Source of the DNA: Candidatus Rokuibacteriota bacterium
Lineage (GTDB): Bacteria; Methylomirabilota; Methylomirabilia; Rokubacteriales; CSP1-6
Reading direction: 5' to 3'
NCBI GenBank assembly: GCA_003220345.1
Contig: QHSC01000026.1
Span: 1-35,513, forward strand
Length of the DNA stretch: 35,513 nucleotides
Shown: piece by piece, positions 14,241 through 22,947 of the stretch
Position numbering within the stretch: position 1 is the stretch's first letter
How the letters are laid out: each line of letters starts with the position of its first letter
The notes under the pieces: generated by a model
What the model was told of the DNA's origin: nothing
Database searches by the model: none
Seen by the model: the letters and a program-made list of their open reading frames with translations, nothing else
Position numbers and translations under genes: made by a program

Positions 14241-15131
14241 ATGACGCGGACGATCTCGGCCGTCGACCCACATCCGCGACGGCGCATCGAGGTCCTCGAT
14301 ACCGAGATGGCCTATGTGGACGCCGGGGCGGGTGCGCCGGTGGTGTTCCTGCACGGCAATCCAACATCGTCGTATCTCTGGCGCAACGTGATCCCCCTCG
14401 TCGCGCCCCATGGCCGTTGCCTGGCGCCCGACCTCGTCGGCATGGGCGACTCCGGCAAGGCGCCCGCCGGCTCCTACCGCTTCGCGGATCACGCGCGATA
14501 CCTCGACGCCTGGTTCGAGGCGCTCGGGCTCATGCGTGGGGTCACCCTGGTCCTGCACGACTGGGGGTCGGCCCTCGGCTTTCACTGGGCCCATCGTCAT
14601 CCCGATCGCGTGCGCGGGCTCGTCTACATGGAGGCGATCGTGCGCCCGGTGAGCTGGAGCGAGTGGCCGGAGGCGGCGCGCAAGATCTTCCAGGCCATGC
14701 GCACGCCCGCCGGCGAGGAAATGGTCCTGGGTAAGAATGTGTTCGTGGAGCGAATCCTTCCCGCCAGCGTGCTGCGCGGCCTCACCGAGGCGGAGATGGC
14801 CGTGTACCGCCGTCCTTACCTCGAGCCCGGTGAGTCGCGGCGGCCCACTCTCACCTGGCCGCGAGAAATCCCCATCGATGGCGAGCCCGCCGACGTCGTG
14901 GCCATCGTGGACGGCTATGCCAGGTGGCTGGCCGCGAGCGATCGCCCCAAGCTCTTCGTCAATGCCGATCCCGGCGTCATCCTGGTGGGAGCCCAGCGCG
15001 AGTCCTGCCGCGCGTGGCCGAGCCAGCGGGAGATCACCGTCAAGGGCAGCCACTTCCTCCAGGAGGACTCGCCGGCGGAGATCGGCGAGGCCATCGTCGC
15101 CTTCCTCAAGGAGCTGGGCGCGGCACGATGA
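14241..15131 (+). CDS. dhaA: Haloalkane dehalogenase
   Basis: Alpha/beta-hydrolase that cleaves carbon-halogen bonds of haloalkanes to alcohol plus halide. 296 aa from ATG 14241, with GAGGAGGTGA placing the core GGAGG 7 nt upstream (a TTG precedes in frame). Halide-stabilising Asn is in LHGNPTSSYLWRN. The nucleophile is Asp in LHDWGSALGFHWA. The halide-binding Trp directly follows the nucleophile Asp. The catalytic acid Glu is in YMEAIVRP, and the catalytic His is in VKGSHFLQEDSP. The Asn-Asp-Trp-Glu-His arrangement is the subfamily II (DhaA/LinB) pattern. Its last 26 nt overlap the convergent acyl-CoA synthetase gene. Confidence 0.9.
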   Translation: MTRTISAVDPHPRRRIEVLDTEMAYVDAGAGAPVVFLHGNPTSSYLWRNVIPLVAPHGRCLAPDLVGMGDSGKAPAGSYRFADHARYLDAWFEALGLMRGVTLVLHDWGSALGFHWAHRHPDRVRGLVYMEAIVRPVSWSEWPEAARKIFQAMRTPAGEEMVLGKNVFVERILPASVLRGLTEAEMAVYRRPYLEPGESRRPTLTWPREIPIDGEPADVVAIVDGYARWLAASDRPKLFVNADPGVILVGAQRESCRAWPSQREITVKGSHFLQEDSPAEIGEAIVAFLKELGAAR

Positions 15132-17193
15132 GGGCGTCGAGGATGTCGCAGCCGTGCTCGTGGACGACCATCGGGTTGACGTCGATCTCGGCGATGCAGG
15201 CGCGCTCGGCCCACGCGAAGTCGGCGAGCGCGCTCAGGCAGCGGGCCAGGGCCGCGACGTCGCCCGGCGGCCGGCCGCGGTAGCCGCGAAGGAGGCTCCC
15301 GGCGCGGGTCTCGGTGATCATGGCTTCGGCGTCGCCGTCGCGAAGCGGGAGGGCCCGGAACGCGACGTCGTCGAGCGCCTCCACCAGCACCCCGCCCGCG
15401 CCAAAGGCCAAGATCGGCCCGAAGTCGGGATCCGTGCTGACCCCGGCGAAGACCTCGAGCCCGCCCCGGGCCACGGGCTGGACCAGGAAGCCCGCGAGGC
15501 CGCAGCGCTGGCCCCTCTCCTCGAGACGTCGACTCATGCGCTCGTAGGCGTCGACCAGCTCCGGCTCGTCCCGCAGGCCGACGGCGACGAGTCCGAGCTC
15601 CGAGCGGTGCGGGATCTCGTCGGAGACCACCTTGAGCACGACCGGATAGCCGAGCGCGGCAGCGGCGGCGCGCGCCTCGGACAACCCGGGGACGAGGCGC
15701 TCGTCGGGGATGGGCAGACCGGCCTCGGCGAGGAGCCGCTTGGCATCATGCTCGTGGATGGTGGCGCGCGGGCCCGCCGCGAGCATGGTCGCCAGCCGGC
15801 CGGAGGCGCCCGCCGCGGCCGGGTGCGCCGCCGACGCCACGCTCCAGCGCGCGAGTCGATCGATGGCGCCGAGACCCTGGCGCGTCCCGCCGACGACGGG
15901 GATGCCGTGCTCGCGGAGAAACGCCAGCACGTCGCGCCGGAAGATGCCGGAGCGCGTCGTCATGTAGTAGAACGGCTTCGACGAGCGGGCCGCGCCCTCG
16001 ACGAGGATGCGGGCGTAGGCGAGCAGGCGCTCGGGGGTGCCGAAAGGCTGGTCGTCGAAGCTGTCGCTACAGAAGGTGATCGCATCATAGCCGGGATCCG
16101 CGCCGAGGGCAGCGAGGGCGCGGGGAAAATTCGTGGCGTAGTCGCCGTTGCCCCAGGCATCCAGCGGATTGCCGTCACCCGAGAGGATGCCGACGGCGCC
16201 CTGGATCTCGGCGCGCGCGGATGGCGACAGCGGGGGCAGGTCGAGTCCCGCCGCGCTCGCCAGGTCGAGGATCAGCTCGGCCTGGCCGCCCGAGGCGGTC
16301 ATCACCGCGACCCGGCGCCCCCGTGGCCAGCGCGGCCCCTGGCAGCATGCGAGCACCTCGACCATCTCGTCCACGTCGCCTACCTCGATGGCGCGATGGG
16401 CGCGCAGAACGGTGGAGAAGACGCGCGCCTCGCCGGCGAGGCCGCCCGTGTGGCTGGTGATGGCGCGCCGCGCGCGCTCCGACCGGCCGACCTTGAGAAC
16501 GACGACGGGCTTGCCGCGATCCGCCGCGCGGTCGAGGGCGGCCACGAAGCGCTCGGGCTCGCGCACGGTCTCGAGAAAGAGGGCGATGACCCGCGTGGTC
16601 GGATCGTCGACGAGGAACTCGAGGTAGTCCGCGGCCGCGAGGACCGCCTCGTTGCCCGACGAGATCACGTGGCTGAATCCGAACCGCCGGCAATCCGCGA
16701 GAAGCCCGATGCAGAGGGAGCCGCTCTGCGAGACGAGACCGACGTTGCCGGCGAGGAGGGTGGGATCGGCGAGGGTCTGGATGTAGACGAGGCTCCGCGC
16801 GTGCGGGCTGACCACGCCCATGCAGTTGGGCCCGCACAGCGCGATCCCGGCCTCCCGGCAGATCGCCACCAGCTCCTCCTGGCGCCGCCGCCCCTCCTCC
16901 CCGCGCTCGGCAAAGCCGCCGTCGAAGATGATGGCGGCGCGCACGCCTCGCTGGGCGGCGAGGCGGATGTGCTCGAGCACCCGCGTGTGGTTCACGCCGA
17001 CCGCGAGCACGTCCGCCGCCTCCGGCAGGTCGGCCACCGACGGGTAGCAGCGCCGGCCGAAGAGCGTCTCGATGACCATCCGTCCGGGTGACGGGCGATC
17101 GGAGGCGCCGAGCACGGCCACCGAGCGGGGATGGAGAAGCGGCTCGAGGTCGATCGGGCGGCGCCTGGGAGAGCGGAGCGGATCAGCGGCCAA
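15106..17193 (-). CDS. Acyl-CoA/acetyl-CoA synthetase, NDP(ADP)-forming, fused subunits
   Basis: 695-aa ligase joining a carboxylic acid and CoA with formation of ADP and phosphate, or running in reverse to make ATP. Order: CoA-binding domain (SVAVLGASDRPSPGRMV, from about 24), succinyl-CoA-ligase-like domains with the phosphohistidine loop SHTGGLAGEARVF near 260, a linker, and a C-terminal ATP-grasp domain (HDAKRLLAEAGLPIPDE from about 490, ending AEIDVNPMVV). The fused alpha-beta order is that of archaeal/bacterial ACD-type enzymes and Pat-like proteins, but no GNAT domain is attached. The start is TTG 17193; family similarity begins soon after, so a slightly later start is possible. Acid substrate unknown. 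Confidence 0.88.
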   Translation of the reverse strand: MAADPLRSPRRRPIDLEPLLHPRSVAVLGASDRPSPGRMVIETLFGRRCYPSVADLPEAADVLAVGVNHTRVLEHIRLAAQRGVRAAIIFDGGFAERGEEGRRRQEELVAICREAGIALCGPNCMGVVSPHARSLVYIQTLADPTLLAGNVGLVSQSGSLCIGLLADCRRFGFSHVISSGNEAVLAAADYLEFLVDDPTTRVIALFLETVREPERFVAALDRAADRGKPVVVLKVGRSERARRAITSHTGGLAGEARVFSTVLRAHRAIEVGDVDEMVEVLACCQGPRWPRGRRVAVMTASGGQAELILDLASAAGLDLPPLSPSARAEIQGAVGILSGDGNPLDAWGNGDYATNFPRALAALGADPGYDAITFCSDSFDDQPFGTPERLLAYARILVEGAARSSKPFYYMTTRSGIFRRDVLAFLREHGIPVVGGTRQGLGAIDRLARWSVASAAHPAAAGASGRLATMLAAGPRATIHEHDAKRLLAEAGLPIPDERLVPGLSEARAAAAALGYPVVLKVVSDEIPHRSELGLVAVGLRDEPELVDAYERMSRRLEERGQRCGLAGFLVQPVARGGLEVFAGVSTDPDFGPILAFGAGGVLVEALDDVAFRALPLRDGDAEAMITETRAGSLLRGYRGRPPGDVAALARCLSALADFAWAERACIAEIDVNPMVVHEHGCDILDALIVPRPAP

Positions 17194-17236
17194 GGGTCGT
17201 CATCCGCTCACGCCGCGCTCCGGGCTCATTTCACGG

Positions 17237-17265
17237 AGGCTAGACTGGCGCGCCCCTGCGGTCAA
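17237..17265 (-). promoter_or_regulatory. Possible promoter of the acyl-CoA synthetase gene
   Basis: On the minus strand TTGACC, 17 nt, TAGCCT. The -35 matches 5/6, the -10 only 3/6. Transcription would begin about 40 nt before the start codon. Otherwise the 124-bp gap 17194-17317 shows nothing recognisable. Confidence 0.3.
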
Positions 17266-17317
17266 GGCTGGGGGTCCAGCACGTTGATGGGAGCGAGGGC
17301 GAGCCCGACCGTGCCGT

Positions 17318-18328
17318 TCAGCGGGAAGCGATCCCCACGCGGATCACTTCGCCGCGGCGGGCGAGGCGCACCAGGGGTAACGTCACCTCGAGGAAAATCT
17401 TGAGCAGACCGTAGACGAGGCGCCGCTCGGTGTCGGAGGCGAGTCGAGTCCGGCCGTGATCGCGGAGCCACGCGGCGAGACTCCAGAGATAGTAGCGGGG
17501 CTTGGCGCCGTGCCAGCACCACACCATGCGACCGCCTCCCTGCTCCACGGCGCGCTCCAGACTCTCAGGCGAGAAGTGGGAGAGATGGCGCGGCAGCTCG
17601 AGGCCCGACCAGGCTTTCCCGAAGATCGCCGCGCCCAGGCCGCCCGCGTTCGGCACCTCCACGATGAGAAGGCCGCCGGGGGCGAGCCACTCGAGCATGC
17701 GGCGAATCATGGCCACGGGATCCGGCACATGCTCGAGGACGTGGAAGGCCGTGACCACGTCGAAGCGCCCGGGCGCGAAGGGCGCGGTCAGGGCATCCCC
17801 GACGTGGATCTCGTCGGTGAATCGCTTGGCCTTGGCCGCGGCGGCGTCATCGACCTCGACGCCAGTGACCTGCCACCCGAGCGCCTTGGCGGCGCCCAGC
17901 GCGCCGCCGGAGCCGCAGCCCACGTCGAGATAGCGGCCCCCGCCCCGCCAGGGAGGGCAGTCCCAGCTGATCCTCCGCCGGAGCGCCCACGCTCGGAGAC
18001 GCGTGAGCAGGCCGACGGACGGATCGCGGAAGTGAGAGTAGCCGAGCGCGCTCGCCAGGGCCCAGCGCGCCGCCCTGATCCGACCGGGCGAGCCCTTGAA
18101 GGGAATACGCGGTGACGGCTCCTGGTGACGCGGATAGCGGTCGGGATAGCACGCGGCGAGATGCGCGTCGTCCACGCGTGGCTTCTGGTACAGGAAGCGG
18201 CAGCGCCGACAGCGCGCCACCGTGTAGAGCCCGGGGACGGCGAACGCGCGATCGGGCGTGGTCCACAGAGGGTCGGCCTCCCGGGAGCCGCAGAGGAAGC
18301 ACGGGGCGTCGACGGTCGGAAGCCCCAC
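17318..18328 (-). CDS. SAM-dependent methyltransferase with N-terminal zinc ribbon
   Basis: 336-aa class I methyltransferase. N-terminal zinc ribbon CFLCG ... CRRC (residues about 9-45), a form frequent in methyltransferases near surface-polysaccharide or secondary-metabolite genes. SAM motif I YLDVGCGSGGALGAAKALG, then VTGVEVDD (acidic motif II), FDVVTAFHVLEHVPDP and APGGLLIVEVPN. The C-terminal part may be an amphipathic or membrane-associated region (KIFLEVTLPLVRLARRG). GTG 18328 is chosen because it lies just after the carbamoyltransferase stop; TTG 18358 would overlap it. Same strand and 8 bp from the carbamoyltransferase, so both probably modify the same product (inference). Confidence 0.82.
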   Translation of the reverse strand: MGLPTVDAPCFLCGSREADPLWTTPDRAFAVPGLYTVARCRRCRFLYQKPRVDDAHLAACYPDRYPRHQEPSPRIPFKGSPGRIRAARWALASALGYSHFRDPSVGLLTRLRAWALRRRISWDCPPWRGGGRYLDVGCGSGGALGAAKALGWQVTGVEVDDAAAAKAKRFTDEIHVGDALTAPFAPGRFDVVTAFHVLEHVPDPVAMIRRMLEWLAPGGLLIVEVPNAGGLGAAIFGKAWSGLELPRHLSHFSPESLERAVEQGGGRMVWCWHGAKPRYYLWSLAAWLRDHGRTRLASDTERRLVYGLLKIFLEVTLPLVRLARRGEVIRVGIASR

Positions 18329-18336
18329 GGGCGTGA

Positions 18337-20094
18337 CTACTTCTTGGAGATCAGCCAATGCCCCACGGCCAGGTGCGGCAGCCCCGAGCGCTCGAAGGTG
18401 TCCACGGCATCCCCGGCGCTGCACACCACAGGCTCGCCGTGCAGGTTGAAGGAGGTGTTGAGCACGGCGCCGATCCCCGTGCGCCGCTCGAACTCCGCGA
18501 TCACCGCGTGGTACTCGGGGTTCCACGTCCGCTCCAGGATCTGCGGGCGGGCGGTGCCGTCCTGGGGATGCACGGCGGCTACCAGGGCCTCGCGCGCCTC
18601 CGGTCGCGTCGGCATGGCCAGCATCATGTACGGTGAGGCAAGCCCCTTGGGGTTCACGAGATAATCGGCGGCCCGCTCGGCCAGGATGGTCGGGGCGAAG
18701 GGCATCCAGAAGTCGCGATTCTTGATCATCCGGTTGATGAGCGGCACCACCCGGTGGTCCGACGGGTTGGCGAGAATGGATCGGTTCCCCAGCGCGCGCG
18801 CTCCGAACTCCATCCGGCCCGCGCAGCGCGCCACCACGCCGTCCGAGACGAGCAGCTCCGCGATCTTCTCCTCGATCCTGTCCTGGAAGGCGATCTTGTA
18901 GCGCCCCTCGAGCCCGCGCGCTCGGATCACCGCCTCCGCGTCCTCGTCCGTGACGCGATTGCCGAGATAGGCGGGTCCGAAGGGCTCGACCCGTCCCGTC
19001 ACCCCTCGCTTCGCGCACTCCTGGAGATAGGCGAGATAGGCCGCGCCCACGGCATTCGACTCGTCGCCACAAGAGGGGAAGGCGAAGAGCTCCTCGACCC
19101 ACTCCTCCTGGCCGAGGAGCATGTTGGCCTTGACGTTCATGAAGCAGCCGCCGCCGAGGGCCACGCGCCCGCCCCCGTAGCGCTGGTGCATGAGCCGCCC
19201 CCAGCGGAGGATGATGTCTTCGAGGAGCCGCTGGGCGCCTCCCGCCACCGCGTCGAAGCGCAGGCCCAGCGTCGTCTCGAGGAGGAGCGGGTACCGCTCG
19301 CCGGACGCTTGCCAGCGGAAGAGCGCGGGGCGACCGTCTTCCAGATCGAAGACACGGCGAAGCGCCGCCTCCGCGCGCAGGGCGTGCTTCTCGGACGCGT
19401 AGGGCGCCATGCCCATGACCTTGTACTCGTGCTCGCCGAACTTCATGCCGAGGCCGAGCGTCACGAACGAATAGAAGGCCCCCAGCGACCCGGGCGCGGA
19501 CGGGGCGGCCTCGTGCCGCGTCAGCTCGACTCCCCTCCCCGTCGAGGCGGTGGCACAGAGGCCGTCGCCGGAATTGTCGTTGGTGAGGACCAGCGCGTCC
19601 TTGCCCGCGAAGCCCGAGCCGTAGTAGGCCGCGGCCGCGTGGCAGGTGTGGTGATCGAGGCAGACGATCCGGTCCTTCGGGATGCCGAGGTGATCGGTGA
19701 CGAAGCCGAGCCGCTCGCCCTGGGAAATGCCGAACTTTCCCCGGGAGGGATCCGCGAGGCCAAGCTTCGCGCCCAGCTTGCGCGCGCGCCGGCCCAGCGC
19801 TCGCCAGGGCGAGGGCAAGGACACGCCGTAGTACTCCCGCGCGTAGGCCTCGTCGTGGAGCACGCGGTTGAGCCACTCGCGCGAGGCCGCGCGGGCGCCC
19901 GCGAGGGCCACGACGTCGACGTCCGCGGGCGTGAGGCCGCACTCCTCGAGAAGGGCGTCGATGGCCAGGCGCGGGTAACCGGCGTCGTTCTTCAGCCGGG
20001 TGAAGCGCTCTTCGGAGGCGCAGCCCACGACGCGGCCGTCCCGAAGGACGGCCGCCGTGGCGCAGTGTGTTTCGTTGATGCCGAGGACGATCAT
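18337..20094 (-). CDS. NodU/CmcH/TobZ-type O-carbamoyltransferase
   Basis: 585-aa enzyme that makes carbamoyl-adenylate from carbamoyl phosphate and ATP and transfers the carbamoyl group to a hydroxyl of a sugar or metabolite. N-terminal Kae1-like domain: MIVLGINETHCATAAVLRDG, SEERFTRLKNDAGYP, the metal-binding LDHHTCHAAAAYYGSGF, NDNSGDG, and GGGCFMNVKAN. C-terminal YrdC-like carbamoylation domain: GRMEFGARALGNRSILANP and NRDFWMPFAPTIL, ending LNTSFNLHGEPVVCS. All signature blocks are intact and the length is normal. ATG 20094 is preceded by a perfect TATAAT 9 nt upstream. Acceptor unknown; the adjacent methyltransferase suggests decoration of a surface glycan or small molecule. Confidence 0.9.
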   Translation of the reverse strand: MIVLGINETHCATAAVLRDGRVVGCASEERFTRLKNDAGYPRLAIDALLEECGLTPADVDVVALAGARAASREWLNRVLHDEAYAREYYGVSLPSPWRALGRRARKLGAKLGLADPSRGKFGISQGERLGFVTDHLGIPKDRIVCLDHHTCHAAAAYYGSGFAGKDALVLTNDNSGDGLCATASTGRGVELTRHEAAPSAPGSLGAFYSFVTLGLGMKFGEHEYKVMGMAPYASEKHALRAEAALRRVFDLEDGRPALFRWQASGERYPLLLETTLGLRFDAVAGGAQRLLEDIILRWGRLMHQRYGGGRVALGGGCFMNVKANMLLGQEEWVEELFAFPSCGDESNAVGAAYLAYLQECAKRGVTGRVEPFGPAYLGNRVTDEDAEAVIRARGLEGRYKIAFQDRIEEKIAELLVSDGVVARCAGRMEFGARALGNRSILANPSDHRVVPLINRMIKNRDFWMPFAPTILAERAADYLVNPKGLASPYMMLAMPTRPEAREALVAAVHPQDGTARPQILERTWNPEYHAVIAEFERRTGIGAVLNTSFNLHGEPVVCSAGDAVDTFERSGLPHLAVGHWLISKK

Positions 20095-20103
20095 GTCCCC
20101 GGC

Positions 20104-20109
20104 ATTATA
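20104..20109 (-). promoter_or_regulatory. Consensus -10 immediately before the carbamoyltransferase start
   Basis: TATAAT on the minus strand ends 9 nt before ATG 20094, so the RNA would begin about 2-3 nt before the codon (near-leaderless). No -35 or TGn is seen. The 29-bp gap also follows the DJ-1 gene, so read-through from upstream is possible. Confidence 0.4.
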
Positions 20110-20123
20110 ACCTTCCGCTCCTC

Positions 20124-20651
20124 TTACGCCGTCTTGCTGAGAGACTTGACGATCTCGCGGCAGAAGGCGGGGATGTCGTCGGGCCTGCGCGAGGTGATGA
20201 GGTTGCCGTCCACCACCACCACCTCGTCCACCCAATGGGCACCCGCATTGACCATGTCGTCCTTGATCGAGAAGAAGGAGGTGGCCTTCTTGCCCTTGAC
20301 GATGCCCGCGCTGGCGAGCATCCAGCCCGCGTGGCAGATGGCCGCTACCACCTTGCCCTGCTGGGAGGCCTCGCGCACCAGCTTCACCATGCTCTCGTGG
20401 CGGCGCATCATGTCGGGCGCATAGCCGCCGGGCACGACCACCGCGTCGAACTCGACGGCGCTGACCTGATCGGCCTGCGCGTCGACGTTGACGGGATAGC
20501 CGGTCTTGGAGTGGTAGGACTTGGCGCCGCCCGCCCCCACCACCTTGACCTCCGCTCCCTCTTCCTTCAGCCGGTAGTACGGGACCCAGAGCTCCATCTC
20601 CTGGTAGTTGTTCTCGGCGAGAATGGCGACTCGCTTGCCTTTGAGTGACAT
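20124..20651 (-). CDS. DJ-1/PfpI family protein (type 1 glutamine amidotransferase-like)
   Basis: 175-aa cytoplasmic protein of the PfpI/YhbO group; family members act as glyoxalase/deglycase-like or stress proteins, and the exact activity is debated. Nucleophile elbow AICHAGWML contains Cys (about residue 106) with the neighbouring His. The partner Glu is in AENNYQEMELW near residue 18. VVPGGYAPDMMRRHE is the typical loop. C-terminal SRRPDDIPAFCREIVKSL also fits. GGGAGG lies about 6 nt before ATG 20651. Fourth gene of the mrp-LON-PDZ-DJ1 minus-strand run. Confidence 0.9.
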   Translation of the reverse strand: MSLKGKRVAILAENNYQEMELWVPYYRLKEEGAEVKVVGAGGAKSYHSKTGYPVNVDAQADQVSAVEFDAVVVPGGYAPDMMRRHESMVKLVREASQQGKVVAAICHAGWMLASAGIVKGKKATSFFSIKDDMVNAGAHWVDEVVVVDGNLITSRRPDDIPAFCREIVKSLSKTA

Positions 20652-20675
20652 GGATGCCTCCCTGAGATCGTTGAG

Positions 20676-21371
20676 CTACAGTTTGGGCGTCGCCGTCTTG
20701 AGCACGAGCGACAGCCGTTCGGACTCGCGGCGCACGACGAGCGACAGCGGCCGCTCGAGCGACGCCGCGAGCAGGGCCTCGCGGGCGGCCTGGAGCGTCA
20801 GGACCGGACGCCCGTTGACCTCCACGAGGGTGTCGCCGACCTGAAGGCCGGCCTTCTCGGCCGGGCTCTTGGCCAGGATGGCGGCCACGGTGGGCGGGCT
20901 GGTCAGTCGAGAGGTGCTCTCCTCGACTTGGCCCTCGGGATCTCGCACGAGAAAGCCGAACTCGGCGGCCACGCGGTCCGCCGCGACGGCATCCGGCATG
21001 GCCCCGACCCGCACGCTGAGGCGCCGGCGACCTTCCTCGCGACGGAGAATGGTCAGCCCGACCGTGTCGCCCGAGGTGGTGTGGGCGATGAGCCGCTGCA
21101 AGGTACGCGTGTCCACCACGGGCCGGTCGCGGAAGCCCACGATCAGGTCTCCCGGCTGGAGCCCCGAGCCCTCGGCCGGCGTTTCCTTCATCACCTCGAC
21201 GACGTAGACGCCGAAGCCCTCGCGGAGTCCGTACTTCTTCGAGATCTCGTCCATCTCCTGCTCCGACAGGTCCCGGATGCGTATGCCAAGCCAGCCCCAG
21301 GGCGAGTCGGCGGCAGCGGCCGGCGCCAGCAGCATTATGAGGAGGAGGAGGGCGGCGAGACCCTTGATCAT
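20676..21371 (-). CDS. Exported tandem-PDZ-domain protein
   Basis: 231-aa periplasmic protein. Signal peptide MIKGLAALLLLIMLLAPAAA with cleavage after AAA. Two PDZ domains: residues about 22-110 (WLGIRIRDLSEQEMDEISKK, then GSGLQPGDLIVGFRDRPVVD) and about 130-228 (SPAEKAGLQVGDTLVEVNGR). No protease domain follows or precedes, so it resembles the C-terminal half of an HtrA/DegP protein without catalysis and may be a substrate- or envelope-binding adaptor (inference). ATG 21371 overlaps the LON-domain gene's TGA (ATGA). Confidence 0.85.
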   Translation of the reverse strand: MIKGLAALLLLIMLLAPAAAADSPWGWLGIRIRDLSEQEMDEISKKYGLREGFGVYVVEVMKETPAEGSGLQPGDLIVGFRDRPVVDTRTLQRLIAHTTSGDTVGLTILRREEGRRRLSVRVGAMPDAVAADRVAAEFGFLVRDPEGQVEESTSRLTSPPTVAAILAKSPAEKAGLQVGDTLVEVNGRPVLTLQAAREALLAASLERPLSLVVRRESERLSLVLKTATPKL

Positions 21372-21991
21372 CGATCACCCGTGAGCTGGGTGTAGAGGTC
21401 GTCGAGGGCCGTCGCGAGCATCCCGAGCCGTTGCTCGATGTCGAGCTCCTCGAGCAGCCGCTGGCGCACGGCAGGGTCGGGCACCACTGCGGAGGCGACC
21501 TGGTCGCAGAGCATGCCCGCCGCCACGTCTCGGAGCGCCGCCTCCATCTCGGCGGTCGGCCGCTTCACGGCCTTGAGAATGCCCAGGCACCGTCCCGTCA
21601 CTCGCGCCACCAGCTCCGCCACGGCCGGACTCTCGGCGCCCGTCTCTTCGAGCGGCGTCGCGGCGACCACGCGGTAGAGGGTGTCGGCGGGAATCTCCCT
21701 ATCGATGCGCACGCGCACCTCGCCCTTGAGGAGAATGTTGTAGCGGCCGTTGGCCAGCCGATCCCAGCGCAGGATGCGGCCGACCCCGGCGACAGCGTAG
21801 ACGGGCGGCTTGCCCTCGTAGGAGTCTTCGAAGCCCGGCTTGAGGCCGACCACGGCCATGCGCTTGTCGCGCGCGAGACAGTCCGTGACCATGGCGCGAT
21901 AGCGCCCCTCGAAGATGTGCAGGGGAAGCATGGTGTGCGGAAAGAACGTCAGATCGGGCAGCGGAAAGATCGGAACGAAGATCTGGCCCAC
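21368..21991 (-). CDS. LON substrate-binding (LAN) domain protein
   Basis: 207-aa protein consisting only of the N-terminal substrate-binding domain of Lon protease: FVPIFPLPDLTFFPHTMLPL then HIFEGRYRAMVTDCL, later KGEVRVRIDRE. No AAA+ or protease domain. Function of such stand-alone proteins is not established; they may bind unfolded proteins. GTG 21991 is chosen because it sits just before the domain and 13 nt after the mrp stop. The following PDZ gene overlaps by 4 nt, so mrp-LON-PDZ appear co-transcribed. Confidence 0.85.
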   Translation of the reverse strand: MGQIFVPIFPLPDLTFFPHTMLPLHIFEGRYRAMVTDCLARDKRMAVVGLKPGFEDSYEGKPPVYAVAGVGRILRWDRLANGRYNILLKGEVRVRIDREIPADTLYRVVAATPLEETGAESPAVAELVARVTGRCLGILKAVKRPTAEMEAALRDVAAGMLCDQVASAVVPDPAVRQRLLEELDIEQRLGMLATALDDLYTQLTGDR

Positions 21992-22004
21992 CGGACCCTG
22001 TGCC

Positions 22005-22832
22005 TCACCCGATGGTGGGGAGCTTGAGGGCCGACAGGCTGTCGAGCCGCTCGACCACGCCCTCGGCGAGGCCGCGGAACGCCCTGGCCTGGGCCGAGTC
22101 CGGTTGGCCGACCGCGATGGGCACGCCCTCGTCGCCGCCCTTGCGCGTGTCCATCTCGAGGGGGATGCGCGCGAGAAGGGGAACGTCGAACTCTCCCGCG
22201 ACCTTCTCGCCGCCGCCCTCACCGAAGATGGCGTACCTCGCGCCCGTGTCGGGGGCCACGAAGTAGCTCATGTTCTCCACGATGCCCAGGATGGGCACGT
22301 TGAGCTTCCTGAACATGGCGAGCGCCTTGCGCACGTCGAGCAGGGCCACGTCCTGGGGCGTGGTGACCATGACCACGCCGCCGAGGGGAATGACCTGGGA
22401 GAGGGAGAGCTGAGCGTCCCCCGTGCCCGGCGGCATGTCGAAGACGAGATAGTCGAGAGGGCCCCAGAGCACGTCGCGAAGGAATTGCTGCACGGCCGAG
22501 TGGATCATCGGGCCGCGCCACACGAGAGCCTCCCGCTCGGCCACGAGGAGGCCGATGGACATGATCTTGATGCCGTGGGCCTCCACGGGAATGATCCGAT
22601 TCTCGAACATCCCCGGACGCCCTCTTGCCCCCATCATGAGCGGCACGTCCGGGCCGTAGATGTCCACGTCCACGAGGCCGACCTCGTGCCCGCGCTGCTT
22701 GAGGGCGAGGGCGAGGTTGACGGCGACCGTCGACTTGCCCACGCCGCCCTTGCCCGATGACACCGCCACCGTGTGCTTGACCTCGGGAATGAATTCTCCT
22801 CCCGGGGATCCGGGCTTGTGCATCTCTGGCAT
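22005..22832 (-). CDS. Mrp/NBP35-type iron-sulfur cluster carrier P-loop ATPase
   Basis: 275-aa P-loop NTPase of the Mrp/ApbC/Ind1 family, which carries Fe-S clusters to apoproteins. Deviant Walker A SSGKGGVGKSTVAVNLALAL near residue 25, then VDVDIYGPDVP, FDMPPGTGDAQLSL and ENMSYF. Oddity: where the family has the bridging-cluster CxxC after ENMSYF, this protein reads VAPDTGARYAIFG, so both cysteines are absent. It also lacks the usual N-terminal domain of longer Mrp proteins. Actinobacterial and some other Mrp lack CxxC too, so it may be an ATPase with altered cluster binding (inference). A good promoter lies about 40 nt upstream, with AGGAG about 12 nt before the ATG. Confidence 0.88.
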   Translation of the reverse strand: MPEMHKPGSPGGEFIPEVKHTVAVSSGKGGVGKSTVAVNLALALKQRGHEVGLVDVDIYGPDVPLMMGARGRPGMFENRIIPVEAHGIKIMSIGLLVAEREALVWRGPMIHSAVQQFLRDVLWGPLDYLVFDMPPGTGDAQLSLSQVIPLGGVVMVTTPQDVALLDVRKALAMFRKLNVPILGIVENMSYFVAPDTGARYAIFGEGGGEKVAGEFDVPLLARIPLEMDTRKGGDEGVPIAVGQPDSAQARAFRGLAEGVVERLDSLSALKLPTIG

Positions 22833-22876
22833 GACGGTGTGGGTCTCCTCTGGGTGGGTCGGCTATTTCTGCCCGC

Positions 22877-22906
22877 AGTATAGGGTCCGCGACTCGAAGC
22901 CGTCAA
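22877..22906 (-). promoter_or_regulatory. Sigma70 promoter of the mrp operon
   Basis: On the minus strand TTGACG, 18-nt spacer, TATACT: 5/6 and 5/6 matches. Expected start near 22870, giving a leader of about 38 nt before ATG 22832. Confidence 0.5.
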
Positions 22907-22947
22907 GGAAGCTCGGCGCTCGAGTGCCGGCCAAAGTGCCGGAGAAC

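Noticed and set aside
14737..17091. 784-aa plus-strand open frame opposite the acyl-CoA synthetase gene
   Set aside because: Mirror of a clear family gene in GC-rich DNA; low-complexity composition, no domain motif.
18754..20424. 556-aa plus-strand open frame opposite the carbamoyltransferase
   Set aside because: Shadow ORF; the minus-strand gene has all signature motifs.
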